This document shows positions 53,530-62,209 of a DNA stretch of 64,000 bases, in pieces. This DNA comes from Streptomyces asoensis (GTDB lineage Bacteria > Actinomycetota > Actinomycetes > Streptomycetales > Streptomycetaceae). The notes under the pieces are model-generated. The model did no database searches, was not told the origin of the DNA, and saw only the letters and a program-made list of their open reading frames with translations. The DNA is taken from the NCBI RefSeq assembly GCF_016860545.1, contig NZ_BNEB01000002.1:992001-1056000 (forward strand), read 5' to 3'. Position numbers and translations under genes: made by a program. Each line of letters opens with the position of its first letter. The stretch's first letter is position 1.

Positions 53530-54136
53530 GGCGCGCGGGGGTGAGCTGCGCCGGGTTGAGCTGTCGCGCGCCGGGGTGAGCTGCGCTGGGGTGGCTGTCC
53601 CCGCCGGGGACGAGCCGCGCCGGGTGGCTGTCGCGCGCCGGGACGACGTGCGCGGGGATGAGGCGGGCCGGGGTGCGTTGCCTGGGGCTGAGGCGGCTTG
53701 GGGTGAGCTGCCTGGGCCCGGGCGCCCGAGTCCGAGGCGCTCCAGACCGAGGCGCCCGAGTCCGAGGCGCTCCAGACCGAGGCGCCCGAGTCCGAGGCGC
53801 TCCAGACCGAGGCGCTCCAGACCGAGGCAGCTCGGACCGAGCTGCACTGCCCTGGTGCTGCGGGTGCTGCGGGTGCTGCGGGTGCACGGGGTCCGGGCTG
53901 CGCCCGTGAGTGCGCGCGGAGCGCGGTCCGCGCGCCGGGTGGGCGCCGGACGCGTGCCGGACGGGCGCCGGACGCGTGCCGGGCGAATGCCGGACGCGCG
54001 CTGGGCGGGCGTCCGGCATTCGGCGTCCGGGGGCGGCGGCTGAGGTGCGACCGCCGGGGTCCCGCGGCCCGGGTCCGAGGTCCGGCGGTCAGGGTCCCGC
54101 GGCCGGGGTCCGGGGCACAGGGCCCTCGCGTCGTCG
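53530..54136. repeat. 600-bp low-complexity, repeat-rich tract between convergent genes
   Basis: Degenerate direct repeats fill the whole gap: GCGCCGGGGTGAGCTGCG-like units at 53540-53640, the 15-bp array at 53721-53840, three GTGCTGCGG units at 53855-53881, and GCCGGACGCGTGCC-like units at 53930-54010. Long open frames on the minus strand translate it as Arg/Pro/Ala- or Leu/Gly-rich repeats; I judge these non-coding or decayed. Confidence 0.65.
53721..53840. repeat. Eight-unit 15-bp tandem repeat
   Basis: Eight adjoining 15-bp units, all ending in CCGA. GGCGCCCGAGTCCGA alternates with GGCGCTCCAGACCGA for three rounds, then GGCGCTCCAGACCGA again and a diverged GGCAGCTCGGACCGA. The higher-order 30-bp unit is repeated exactly three times (53721-53810). 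Being a multiple of three, it gives 5- or 10-residue peptide repeats in any frame. Confidence 0.85.
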
Positions 54137-55012
54137 TCATCCGCTCCGCGATACGGTGCGGGCCGCCTCCCTGACGGCGCCGATGGCGGGTTCGTCGCGC
54201 CGCTCGGCGAGCCAGGCCAGGGCGGCTGTGCAGGGCGACAGGTCGGTGACGTCGACGTAGCTGATGCCGGGCCGGGGGAACAGATCGCGCGCGGCGGCAG
54301 GGAGGAAACACATCGCCTCGCCGTCGGCCACGGCGTGCAGCAGGGACTCCACGTCGGTCGCGACCGGCCCGTACCGTACCGGGCTGCCGTCGGGACGCGG
54401 ATCCACCGCCCAGAAGTCCCACCACACGCGCGGCACCTCCTCGGGCACGGCGACCACGGGCCGGCCGGCGAGCTGCGCCAGCGTGACACCAGGCAGCGCG
54501 GCCAGCGGATCACCGGCCGCAAGACACGCCACCCGGGGCTCGATGGCGAGATGGTGCAGCTCGATGCCGGCCGGTACGGGGGGCCGCAGGAACATCACGT
54601 CGACCTCCTGGCGCCCGAGTGCGGCGAGATGGTCGGCGAAGTTGAGCCCGACCACCCGCACCGTCGTCCGGGGACGACGTTCCAGCAGCGCGCGCAGCAC
54701 GGCACGGGTGTGCGGCATCGCGGCCTCGGCCCCGACGGTTCCCACGACGAGTTCGTCCGACAGCCGGCGCGCCTGGGCGTCGGCGATCCTGCGCACCCGG
54801 GCCACGGCGTCGACGGCCGCACGCGCCTCCGGGAGCAGCGCCCGCCCGGCGTCGGTGAGGGCGACCGCACGGCTCGTGCGCTCGAACAGCCTTAAGCCCA
54901 GGCGCTGTTCCACGTCCCGGATCTGCTGGCTCAGCGCCGACTGCGTGATGAACAGGCGTGCGGCGGCGCGCCGGAAATGGAGTTCCTCGCTGAGGACGAC
55001 GAACAGGCGCAA
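54137..55012 (-). CDS. LysR-family regulator containing a TTA codon
   Basis: 291 aa from a TTG at 55012. No ATG or GTG lies in frame between it and the upstream stop at 55097-55099, and the conserved LysR start (HQLRLFVVLSEELHF) sits right there. HTH: RRAAARLFITQSALSQQIRDVEQRLGLRLFERT, then the linker. The C-terminal LysR substrate domain begins LVVGTVGAE and ends DVTDLSPCTAALAW. Leu in LGLRLF is encoded by TTA (complement of 54891-54893), so in Streptomyces its translation should depend on the bldA tRNA. No divergent target gene is evident. Confidence 0.85.
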   Translation of the reverse strand: MRLFVVLSEELHFRRAAARLFITQSALSQQIRDVEQRLGLRLFERTSRAVALTDAGRALLPEARAAVDAVARVRRIADAQARRLSDELVVGTVGAEAAMPHTRAVLRALLERRPRTTVRVVGLNFADHLAALGRQEVDVMFLRPPVPAGIELHHLAIEPRVACLAAGDPLAALPGVTLAQLAGRPVVAVPEEVPRVWWDFWAVDPRPDGSPVRYGPVATDVESLLHAVADGEAMCFLPAAARDLFPRPGISYVDVTDLSPCTAALAWLAERRDEPAIGAVREAARTVSRSG

Positions 55013-55802
55013 TTGGTGGACGCTCGGTTCGGCCGGCCTCTCGGATCCGGTGCCGCCTATGGCAGCCGCCCGCTTCGCGCATGCATGAGGATCACCTTAT
55101 CGACCGGATGGGAATCCGCACGACGGGATCCCATGACAACCGGGGGGCCTCCGTGTGAGTGTTCTGAACGCTGCCCCCGGTGGCCGGGACCGACCCTCCC
55201 GGGCCGAGGCCGGGGCGCTGCCGCACCAGCTCGCCGCAGGGAACGAGACGGGGGACCGAGCTTGAACGTCCACACCATGCCGTGGCCGGAACACTGCCGC
55301 ACCATGAGATCGGTTCCCGTCCGCAAGGGCGCGCGACGCACGGCGCGGGCGGGCACGGCCTGAGGTCCGCGCCGACGTCGGCCGTGACGTGCGGGTGCGC
55401 TTCCCTGAAGGGGCGACTCCTGACGGGGCGTCCGGGCAGGAGGGCTCGGGGTACGGGTGCCCGCGCACGAGCCCCCGGACGACGGCGTCGGGCCCTGCGC
55501 CGACTGCCGGTCGGCCGCCGCCGCCCTCCCTCGGCGGCCCCGGCGACACGGGGTCCGGCGACGCCGGTCCGGCTCGGCCCGCGTCACCCTCGTGGTCGGG
55601 AACCGGTACCGCGTCCGTCGTGCTCTTAGGGGCGGAGGGGACTGAACGCCGCCCACCTGCGCGGCACTTGACCGACCGATCACCGGCCCCGCACCGAGCC
55701 GTGCATCCGCCGGGCCGCACCGCGCAGCCCGGAGCGCCCCGTCCGCACGGGGACCGCGGGCGCCGGTTCTGTCGGTTCTGCAAGAAGAGAGGAGAGGAGA
55801 GC
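55013..55802. other. 790-bp stretch without convincing gene
   Basis: Lies between the divergent LysR and FHA genes. Small open frames exist on both strands (for example 33 codons from a TTG at 55262, and 62 codons from a GTG at 55457), none with both a good ribosome site and a recognisable product. It probably contains both promoters. No clear operator was found. Confidence 0.5.
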
Positions 55803-56615
55803 ATGAGCGGCGTACTGGTTCACCTGCCGTCGGACGGGAGGACGGAGACCACGCCCGCCCGGGGGCCGGTGAGCCTCCGGCTCGGCCCGGGGGACGTCGC
55901 CCGCTTCGGGCGCGGCTCCGCGTCCGTCCCCGTCGACCTGCGGCTGGCGGACCCTGCGGTGTCCCGGCTCGCGGGAGAGATCCGGGTGACGGAGGACCAC
56001 TGGCAGTTGAGCAACCTCAGCACCTCACAGACCTACCTGGTGGAGAACCCCGAGGGGGCGGGGGAGTACTTCAGGGTCCCGCCCCGCAGGGCCGGAGCGC
56101 CCGTGCCCTTCGAGTTCGCGCGCGTCGTCCTGCCGGCCCGCGGCTCCGCCGTGACGTTCCAGGTGTTCGCCCCGGACCACGCGTACCTCGGCACGAACGG
56201 CACGGCCGTCTCGGCGGGCACCGGGACGCTCGCGGGCTTCTCCCTGGACGAGACCTCCACCTACTTCCTCGTCCTGCTCGCACTCTGCGAACCGCGGCTG
56301 CGCGACGAGTCCCCGGTGGCGGTGGCGACCACTCCGCAGATCGTCGAGCGGCTGCGCCACCGCCCGGGGTGCGAACGGCTGACCGCACGGGCCGTCAGCT
56401 CCCACATCGACTACCTGGCGGACGAAAAGCTGCGGATCACCACCCCGGCGGCGGACGCGACGGCGGCCGGAGCGGGCCGCGGCGTCAGGCGCACCGGCAA
56501 GCGGGAGGCGGTGGCCGCGCTCGCCCTGCGCTTCGGACTCGTGCGCGAGGAACACCTGGGCCTCCTGCCGCCGCGGCGAGCGGCCCTCCAGCGGACGGGG
56601 GTGACGCAGGGGTGA
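55803..56615 (+). CDS. FHA-domain protein with winged-helix-like C-terminus
   Basis: 270 aa, ATG at 55803 behind GAGGAGAGGAG. The FHA domain (about 25-115) shows FGRGSASVPVDLRLADPAVSRLAGEI, the G-R and S-R-x-x-G/A pattern that binds phospho-Thr, then WQLSNLSTSQTYLVEN. Residues about 145-250 look like a winged helix (STYFLVLLALCEPRL, then ERLTARAVSSHIDYLADEKL and KREAVAALALRFGLV). It overlaps the kinase start by 4 nt (GTGA), so the two proteins are made together. Inference: reads the kinase phosphorylation state and may contact DNA or protein. Confidence 0.85.
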   Translation: MSGVLVHLPSDGRTETTPARGPVSLRLGPGDVARFGRGSASVPVDLRLADPAVSRLAGEIRVTEDHWQLSNLSTSQTYLVENPEGAGEYFRVPPRRAGAPVPFEFARVVLPARGSAVTFQVFAPDHAYLGTNGTAVSAGTGTLAGFSLDETSTYFLVLLALCEPRLRDESPVAVATTPQIVERLRHRPGCERLTARAVSSHIDYLADEKLRITTPAADATAAGAGRGVRRTGKREAVAALALRFGLVREEHLGLLPPRRAALQRTGVTQG

Positions 56616-58246
56616 GCAGCGGATCCGTGGAGGTGGTCCCGCGCGGCTACCGGGTCGGCGAGTGGGAGGTCACCGACCTGATCGGCGCCGGCGGCTGGGG
56701 GACGGTGTACGCGGCCAGGCGCGCCGACGTTCCTGTCGACGACGGTCGCAAAGCCGATGCCGATGCCGATACCGAGGCTGGTGCTGGTGCTGGTGCTGGT
56801 GCTGGTGCCGACGCCGAGGCCGGTGCGGAGGCGGTCCCCGACGAGGTCGCCCTCAAGTTCCTCCCCACGGCCGGGCTCGCGCCGCGTCAGGCACGCGGCC
56901 TGGTGGAGACCGCCCGCCGCGAGACCGAACTCAGCCGGCGCACCCGCCACCCCCGGCTGATCCGGCTGTTCGACTCTCTCACGCTCGGCGAGTCGGCCGG
57001 TTCGGCCTTCGACGGAGCCGTGGTGCTCGTGATGGAGCGGGCCGAACGGAGCCTGCGTGAAAGGCTGGAAGCTTCCTCCCCCGGCCGGGCCGGAACCGAG
57101 CCGCTGTCGGTGCGTGAGGGTGCGCGGCTGCTCACCGAGGTCTGCGAAGGACTGGCGCACCTGCACGGGCTGGGGTGGGTGCACGGGGACCTCAAGCCCG
57201 ACAACGTTCTCATCATGGCGGACGGATCGGCGCGCCTCGCCGACTTCGGCCTCTCGGTGGAGCTGACCGGCACCCACGCCTACATCCCGCCCCTGGGCAC
57301 CCCTGACTACCTCCCACCGGAACGCTGGTCGGCGGCGCTGGGCGAACGGGGCGTGCAGGTACGGCAGAGCACCGACATCTGGGCCCTGGGCGTGATGATC
57401 CACCAGGTCTTCGCCGCGGGCGCCTCGCCGTTTCCCGGAGCCACGCCCGCGGCCCGCGGCGCCGCCGCGCAGGAGTACGCCGACGGACGCGCACCGCTGC
57501 GGATGGATCTGCGCGTGCCGGCGTTCTGGCGCGATCTGGCGGCCGACTGCCTCGGTCCCGCCCACGCCGACCGCGCCGCGCACACCGTCGAGAGCCTCCT
57601 GGAACGCATCCGGGCGCAGCGGGCACAGGAGCAGGACCACGAGCAGGACCACGAGCAGGGACAGGAAGAGGGCCAGGGGCAAGGGCAGGGTCAGGACGGG
57701 GACCGCGAGGGCGGGCGCGAGCCGGAGCACGTGCGGTCCGCGGCGCCGCCCCCGCGGTCCCGGCGCAGACGTACGGTCCTGGCGGCCGCCGCGCTGGCGG
57801 TGACGGCGGGCGGTGCGGGCGCCGTCGGATGGCTCCAGCTCGCCGACGACGACCGGTCACCGGGCGGCGGCGCGTCGGGGAGCGGCAAGCCGACGGCGAG
57901 CATCGTGTCGAACGCCCGCCTCGAGGTGTACAACGCCGAACGGTCCTGTCACCGGCCCGGCGAGCGGGACAACCTGTGCAGTCTCGGACTCGCGATCGAC
58001 CCCCTGCTGCCGTACGACATCGACAACGTCGCGCTGACCAGGGTGTGGGACGGAGACGTCCTGACCGCCGACTGCCAGGTCCTCCAGGGCGTGCCGGTCG
58101 CCGACGAGGCGGGCACGCGCTCGGTGCGCTGGTACAGGGTGCGCCTGACGGCGGAGAAGGGCCGGACCGCGGCCTGGCTGCCGGCCGTGCGGACGAAGGA
58201 CCGTCCCGCACTCGCGCAATGTCCGGCGCGCCCCTCTCCGGGCTGA
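56612..58246 (+). CDS. Transmembrane serine/threonine protein kinase (Hanks type)
   Basis: 544 aa from a GTG at 56612. Kinase motifs: glycine loop IGAGGWGTVY (25-33), VALKFL with Lys82, WVHGDLKPDNVLI (HRD is HGD; the catalytic Asp is kept) near 190, ADFGLS near 210, GTPDYLPPE. A 40-residue Asp/Ala/Gly insert (about 38-77) separates strands 2 and 3. After the kinase comes a Gln/Glu/Gly linker (about 335-365), a basic stretch RSRRRR, one membrane helix (about 386-408), and an extracellular domain with a CxxP and paired Cys (about 425-540). The extracellular part would sense a signal. A 15-bp stem terminator includes the stop codon. Confidence 0.9.
   Translation: MSSGSVEVVPRGYRVGEWEVTDLIGAGGWGTVYAARRADVPVDDGRKADADADTEAGAGAGAGAGADAEAGAEAVPDEVALKFLPTAGLAPRQARGLVETARRETELSRRTRHPRLIRLFDSLTLGESAGSAFDGAVVLVMERAERSLRERLEASSPGRAGTEPLSVREGARLLTEVCEGLAHLHGLGWVHGDLKPDNVLIMADGSARLADFGLSVELTGTHAYIPPLGTPDYLPPERWSAALGERGVQVRQSTDIWALGVMIHQVFAAGASPFPGATPAARGAAAQEYADGRAPLRMDLRVPAFWRDLAADCLGPAHADRAAHTVESLLERIRAQRAQEQDHEQDHEQGQEEGQGQGQGQDGDREGGREPEHVRSAAPPPRSRRRRTVLAAAALAVTAGGAGAVGWLQLADDDRSPGGGASGSGKPTASIVSNARLEVYNAERSCHRPGERDNLCSLGLAIDPLLPYDIDNVALTRVWDGDVLTADCQVLQGVPVADEAGTRSVRWYRVRLTAEKGRTAAWLPAVRTKDRPALAQCPARPSPG
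56777..56806 (+). repeat. GCTGGT hexanucleotide repeat, five units
   Basis: Five exact GCTGGT units encode (Ala-Gly)5 inside the kinase N-lobe insert; GATGCC-like acidic codons flank it. It is in frame, so length changes would not break the gene. Confidence 0.8.
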
Positions 58247-58270
58247 CCTCGGTCGGCCCGGAGAGGGGCG
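58229..58270. terminator. Strong stem-loop terminator
   Basis: Two 15-base arms (58229-58243 and 58256-58270) pair perfectly around a 12-nt loop. The left arm holds the last codons of the kinase gene. It lies between the convergent kinase and M23 peptidase genes and could serve both. Confidence 0.85.
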
Positions 58271-58285
58271 TGGCGTGGCCCCGGG

Positions 58286-59206
58286 TCAGCACAACCGGAT
58301 GTCGCGCCCCTCGTTGTCCTTCGCCTCGTCGTTCCCCCACCTCTGGAGGTAGTAGGCGGAGATGTACGCGCGTCCCGAGCCGCCCGGTACCACCTCGTCG
58401 AGATCGGTGAGCAGCCACCAGTGGTTGAAGGAGTTCCCCACGCGCACCTCGTCGCCCGCCTTCTTGCACAGGACGTAGTTGGTGCCCTTGAGCAGCTTCC
58501 CCTGGACCGCGCAGCGCGGGGCGCTCTCACCGACGCAGTCGACCGCCGCGTAGCCGGGGGCGTCGTCGAAGGTGTCCACCCAGTACCGGTCCGGTGAGGT
58601 CCCGCCACAGGCGTTGGTGCTGGTGACACGGGGGAACGGCCCGGACGGGGAGAGCCGGTACTCGGTGCCCTGGATCACCGGGTGCACCATCTCGTCCGTC
58701 TCGCCGTCGTTGTCGCCGTTGGTGTCGTACAACTGCTCGTAGTGCAGGTGCGCCGAGGTCGTCCCGACGAGTCCGAGCCTGCCGAGCTGCGTGCCCGAGG
58801 CGACCTGCTGGCCCAGCGTCACGTCCCTGCGGTCCATGTGCAGGTACACGGAGAACCAGCCGCCCCCGTGGTTGATCTCCAGACCGCCGGGCTCGAAGAA
58901 CTCCGTGACCGTTCCCGCGGCCGAGGCGACGACCGAGGCGCCGAGGGTCTGCCCGCCGACGCGGTACATGTCGAGCTTCTTGTCGTCGGGTGCGTGGCCC
59001 GCGTACGTCTGCAACTGCCAGGTCTCGCCGCAGGCGAAGGGCAGCCGGAAGTCGGGCCGGGCGCCCGCGGCCGCCTGCGCGGCGGACGCCGGGGCCGCCC
59101 CGCCGGCCGCCCACAGTCCCAGCACCGCGAGGACCGCCGCGAGGGCGAGGACGAACGGCCTGGGCAGCGGCGAGCCGTGGGCCCGTCTGCTGCGGGATGT
59201 GCGCAT
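58286..59206 (-). CDS. Secreted M23-family peptidase
   Basis: 306 aa, ATG at 59206. Signal peptide about 1-43 (RSRRAHG, hydrophobic helix, ending ASA-A). The mature start DFRLPFACGETWQLQTYAGH is typical of actinobacterial LytM/M23 proteins. Zinc and active-site residues: His of YAGHAP and Asp of KKLDMY (HxnD), His of YLHMDRR, and the His-x-His of AHLHYEQL. The C-terminal about 90 residues (after DAPGYAAVDC) resemble an SH3-like module with paired Cys and FNHWWLLTDLDE. Expected to cut peptidoglycan cross-bridges outside the cell. Confidence 0.88.
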   Translation of the reverse strand: MRTSRSRRAHGSPLPRPFVLALAAVLAVLGLWAAGGAAPASAAQAAAGARPDFRLPFACGETWQLQTYAGHAPDDKKLDMYRVGGQTLGASVVASAAGTVTEFFEPGGLEINHGGGWFSVYLHMDRRDVTLGQQVASGTQLGRLGLVGTTSAHLHYEQLYDTNGDNDGETDEMVHPVIQGTEYRLSPSGPFPRVTSTNACGGTSPDRYWVDTFDDAPGYAAVDCVGESAPRCAVQGKLLKGTNYVLCKKAGDEVRVGNSFNHWWLLTDLDEVVPGGSGRAYISAYYLQRWGNDEAKDNEGRDIRLC

Positions 59207-59336
59207 GGATTCCCTCCTTGCCCGCCCGGCTGGGCGCCGGACGGTCGTCTCCTACGGGGCGGTGGCTGCTCGTGGTGCGGCGGCGTCACCCATATGGCTC
59301 AGTGCGGCCCGGCGTGTTCGGCGGTGCCGGATCGCG

Positions 59337-59777
59337 TCAGCAGCGCCGCAGGCCGTACGCGGTGGGGTTCGCGTCGAACCAGCTGGGCGTGAGCACCCAG
59401 TCGGCCGGCACGTAGCCCTCCTGGCCGTCGCTGCTCCAGTCGGGCACCGTGCGGTACCAGGTCGTGTTGCCGCCGCCGTGCAGACCGCCCGGCGACCAGC
59501 AGGTGAAGTAGCTGAACGTCGACTGGAGCAGACCGGTGATGGGGCTCTCGTGGAACGGCTGCTGCCGGGTCGGCGCCGATCCGCGGTTCCCGCACCACAG
59601 CCGGTTGTCGTGGGCCCGGACACCGCATTCGGCCGCGGCCGCCGCTGTCTTCGCCGGGGCCGCCGCCGGCTTCGGGGCCGCGGCCGCCTGGGCCGAGGGC
59701 GCGGCGAGGACGCCGGTCAGGGCGGCGGTGGCCACCGTGACCGACGCCGCGGCTGTGCTGAAACGCTTCCCGATCAT
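59337..59777 (-). CDS. Small secreted Cys/Trp-rich protein
   Basis: 146 aa, ATG at 59777 with GAGGAGAACT upstream. Signal peptide about 1-32 (ending AQA-A), then an Ala/Pro/Lys tract (33-50). The mature part has four cysteines (CGVR, WCGN, FTCW and the terminal RRC) and many Trp, with WYRTVPDWSSDGQEGYVPADWVL, an SH3-like pattern. The family is not recognised. It lies 130 bp behind the M23 gene in the same direction; both proteins share the SH3-like tail character, which suggests a common cell-wall role. Confidence 0.75.
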   Translation of the reverse strand: MIGKRFSTAAASVTVATAALTGVLAAPSAQAAAAPKPAAAPAKTAAAAAECGVRAHDNRLWCGNRGSAPTRQQPFHESPITGLLQSTFSYFTCWSPGGLHGGGNTTWYRTVPDWSSDGQEGYVPADWVLTPSWFDANPTAYGLRRC

Positions 59778-59853
59778 GAGTTCTCCTCGGTCGTCGTGCA
59801 GGGTGCGACAAGCTCGTCACCGGCCGCCCCCCCCCGTGGTGGCCGGCCGGTGT

Positions 59854-59902
59854 CCGGAACGTATCCGTGCCGGTGGGGCGGGCGGCATCCGGAACATTCC
59901 GG
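59854..59902. promoter_or_regulatory. Paired CCGGAAC-type inverted repeats
   Basis: CCGGAA-CA-TTCCGG (perfect, 59889-59902) and the related CCGGAACGTATCCG (59854-59867) lie 35 bp apart upstream of the small secreted protein and between it and the divergent ABC transporter gene. Two similar sites a few helical turns apart suggest cooperative regulator binding. A further palindrome CCGTTAACGG is at 60024-60033. Confidence 0.45.
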
Positions 59903-60066
59903 AGTGACACGCGTCCGGGTACCGGCTCGAGCCCCTTTGCCCGGCCGTCGCGTGGGTCGTGGGTCCGCCGTACGCGATGTCCGGTTATCGCCGTTCCGGG
60001 GTAAATGCGTGGACCGAATGCCTCCGTTAACGGGACACTTCCGACTTCCGAACCGCTGGGAGTGTG

Positions 60067-61971
60067 ATGGGGACCACAGAGATGCACACGTCGACGCCGG
60101 GCAGGAGCGCGGTCGTCGAGGCGCTGCGCCGCTACGGCGCGGAACTGCTGCGGCTACGACGACTGACCCTGCCCGCGCTGCTGTTGCCTGCCGTCGGCAA
60201 CATCGGCACCCGCTACGTCGCACCCCTGCTGATCGCCAGACTGGCGGGGCAGGCCGCCGACGACGGTGGTCTCAGCCTCGGCTCGGCGCTGCCGTACGTG
60301 CTGGGCTTCGGCGCGTCGCTGCTGCTCGCCGAGGCCGTCTGGCGGGTCGGTCAGCACTGCCTGAACCGTGTGGACGCCCTGGGCATGGAGCACCTCTACG
60401 TGAGCGGCATGGACGAACTCCTCGCCAAGGACGCGGCGTTCTTCCACGACAACTTCGCCGGTTCCCTGACCAAACGGGTGCTCAGTTTCGGCAAGCGCTT
60501 CGAGGACTTCGCCGACACCCTGACGTACCGGATCGTGGGCAGTCTCGTCCCGCTGCTGTTCGGCGCCGTGGTGCTGTGGAGCTACGAACCGATGCTCGTC
60601 GTCGGTCTTCTGGTGATGATCGCGCTGACCGTGGTGGCCGCGACACCGCTCATCCGCCGACGTCAGCGGCTCGTCAACGACCGTGAGGCGGCGCTCGCCA
60701 GGGTCTCCGGCCATGTCGCCGACAGCCTCGCGAACATGGAGACCATCCGGGCGTTCGCGGCCGAGCGGCGGGAGGCCGACGAACACCGCAGCCGTGTCGC
60801 GGACTCCCGACGCCTGACGCTGAGGTCGTGGGACTACGGCAATCTGCGCGTCGACGTCCTGATCGCGCCCCTGTCCGTCCTGACCAACGTACTGGGTCTG
60901 CTGATCGCCCTCGCTTTCGGCGGGCCGGACCAGGGGGTGGAGGAGATCGTCGTCGCCTTCACCTACTACTCCAACGCGACCCAGATCATGTTCGAGTTCA
61001 ACCAGATCTACCGGCGTCTGGAAAGCTCGATGACCGAGGCCGCGCAGTTCACGGAACTGCTGCTGGACCCGCCCACCGTGCTCGACCCGGCGCAGCCCGA
61101 AGCGCTCGCGCCGCGGGACACGGGCATCCGCTTCGAGGCGGTGACCTTCGCCCACGGCGGCGCGAAGCCGATCTTCCGGGGGCTCGACCTCGACGTGCCC
61201 GCTGGCGCCCGCATCGGTCTGGTCGGCAGGTCCGGCGGCGGCAAGACCACGCTCACCCGGCTCCTGCTGCGGATGTCGGACATCGACGAGGGACGCATCC
61301 TGATCGGCGGTCAGGACATCAGCCGGCTGCGCCAGACCGACCTGCGCTCACTGATCGCCTACGTCCCGCAGGAACCCGCCATGTTCCACCGCAGTCTGCG
61401 GGACAACATCGCCTTCGCCCGGCCCGGCGCCACCGACGCGGACATCCACGCCGCCGCCGCGGCCGCGCACGTCACGGAGTTCGCCGACCAGCTCCCCGAC
61501 GGTTTCCGGACACTCGTCGGGGAGCGGGGGGTGAAACTCTCCGGCGGCCAGCGCCAGCGGGTCGCCCTCGCCAGGGCCATCCTGCGCGACGCGCCGATCC
61601 TGCTGCTCGACGAGGCGACCAGCGCGCTGGACTCGGAGAGCGAGCTCCTCGTCCAGGACGCCCTGTGGCGGCTGATGGACGGACGTACGGCGCTCGTGGT
61701 CGCCCACCGTCTGAGCACCGTCGCCGGCATGGACCGGCTCGTCGTCCTCGACCGCGGAAGCGTCGTCGAGCAGGGCTCCCACGAGCAACTGCTCAAGGCC
61801 GACGGCGCCTACGCCAAGCTGTGGCAGCACCAGTCGGGCGGCTTCCTCGGCGAGAACGACGACCCGGCTCCCGACGCCCCGCCCCCGGGAACCGGCCACG
61901 ACGACCTGCCCGCCCCGGCCGACGGCCGCGGTCTGCCCTCGCCCGCCCCCACCGGCACCCGCTCCGCATGA
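60067..61971 (+). CDS. ABC exporter, fused permease and ATPase
   Basis: 634 aa from the ATG at 60067 (GGGAG four bases before); an ATG at 60082 with GGGGA is equally possible. The membrane domain (about 30-320) has six helices with the usual ECL and coupling-loop spacing. The ATPase (about 350-590) has Walker A GRSGGGKTT, the Q-loop VPQEPAMFH, signature LSGGQRQR, Walker B ILLLDEATSALD and H-loop VAHRLST. Type IV exporter, probably a homodimer. The C-terminal about 40 residues are Pro/Gly-rich. The substrate is unknown. Confidence 0.92.
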   Translation: MGTTEMHTSTPGRSAVVEALRRYGAELLRLRRLTLPALLLPAVGNIGTRYVAPLLIARLAGQAADDGGLSLGSALPYVLGFGASLLLAEAVWRVGQHCLNRVDALGMEHLYVSGMDELLAKDAAFFHDNFAGSLTKRVLSFGKRFEDFADTLTYRIVGSLVPLLFGAVVLWSYEPMLVVGLLVMIALTVVAATPLIRRRQRLVNDREAALARVSGHVADSLANMETIRAFAAERREADEHRSRVADSRRLTLRSWDYGNLRVDVLIAPLSVLTNVLGLLIALAFGGPDQGVEEIVVAFTYYSNATQIMFEFNQIYRRLESSMTEAAQFTELLLDPPTVLDPAQPEALAPRDTGIRFEAVTFAHGGAKPIFRGLDLDVPAGARIGLVGRSGGGKTTLTRLLLRMSDIDEGRILIGGQDISRLRQTDLRSLIAYVPQEPAMFHRSLRDNIAFARPGATDADIHAAAAAAHVTEFADQLPDGFRTLVGERGVKLSGGQRQRVALARAILRDAPILLLDEATSALDSESELLVQDALWRLMDGRTALVVAHRLSTVAGMDRLVVLDRGSVVEQGSHEQLLKADGAYAKLWQHQSGGFLGENDDPAPDAPPPGTGHDDLPAPADGRGLPSPAPTGTRSA

Positions 61972-62173
61972 GCGGGACGTCCGGCGGCCGCCCGGGTTCG
62001 TCGTCTGCTGCTGGTACTCGCCCGACGTCGCGTCCGGCTGCGACGGAGGGGGGAATCGCCACGGGACGGCCCTCGGACCGGTGAGCGTTGCCCGACCCTG
62101 TGCCGCGTCGCCGTACGAGCGCCGGCGTGTCGCGTGACCCGGGCGGGCTCGGCCTTCCGCCGAGTCCGCCCCG

Positions 62174-62194
62174 CCGGCTCCGCACCGGAGCCGG
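62174..62194. terminator. Perfect 9-bp stem, 3-nt loop
   Basis: CCGGCTCCG, CAC, CGGAGCCGG, 15 bp past the stop of the leftward GH62 gene and 200 bp past the stop of the rightward ABC gene. No T tract. Good candidate for a terminator shared by convergent genes. Confidence 0.75.
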
Positions 62195-62209
62195 ACCCGT
62201 GTCACGCCG

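Noticed and set aside
52135..54522. 795-codon minus-strand open frame through the 15-bp array with LGLER/LGLGR repeats
   Set aside because: It lies antisense to the membrane-protein gene for much of its length, has no recognisable domain, and owes its repeats only to the DNA array. A pentapeptide-repeat gene cannot be supported.
55262..55363. 33-residue small ORF upstream of the FHA gene
   Set aside because: TTG start with only a loosely placed purine run; no homologue recognised. Kept as a possibility only.
55803..58246. Type VI secretion or defence-type FHA/kinase locus
   Set aside because: No Tss, phosphatase or effector genes adjacent; the pair is better explained as a signalling unit.
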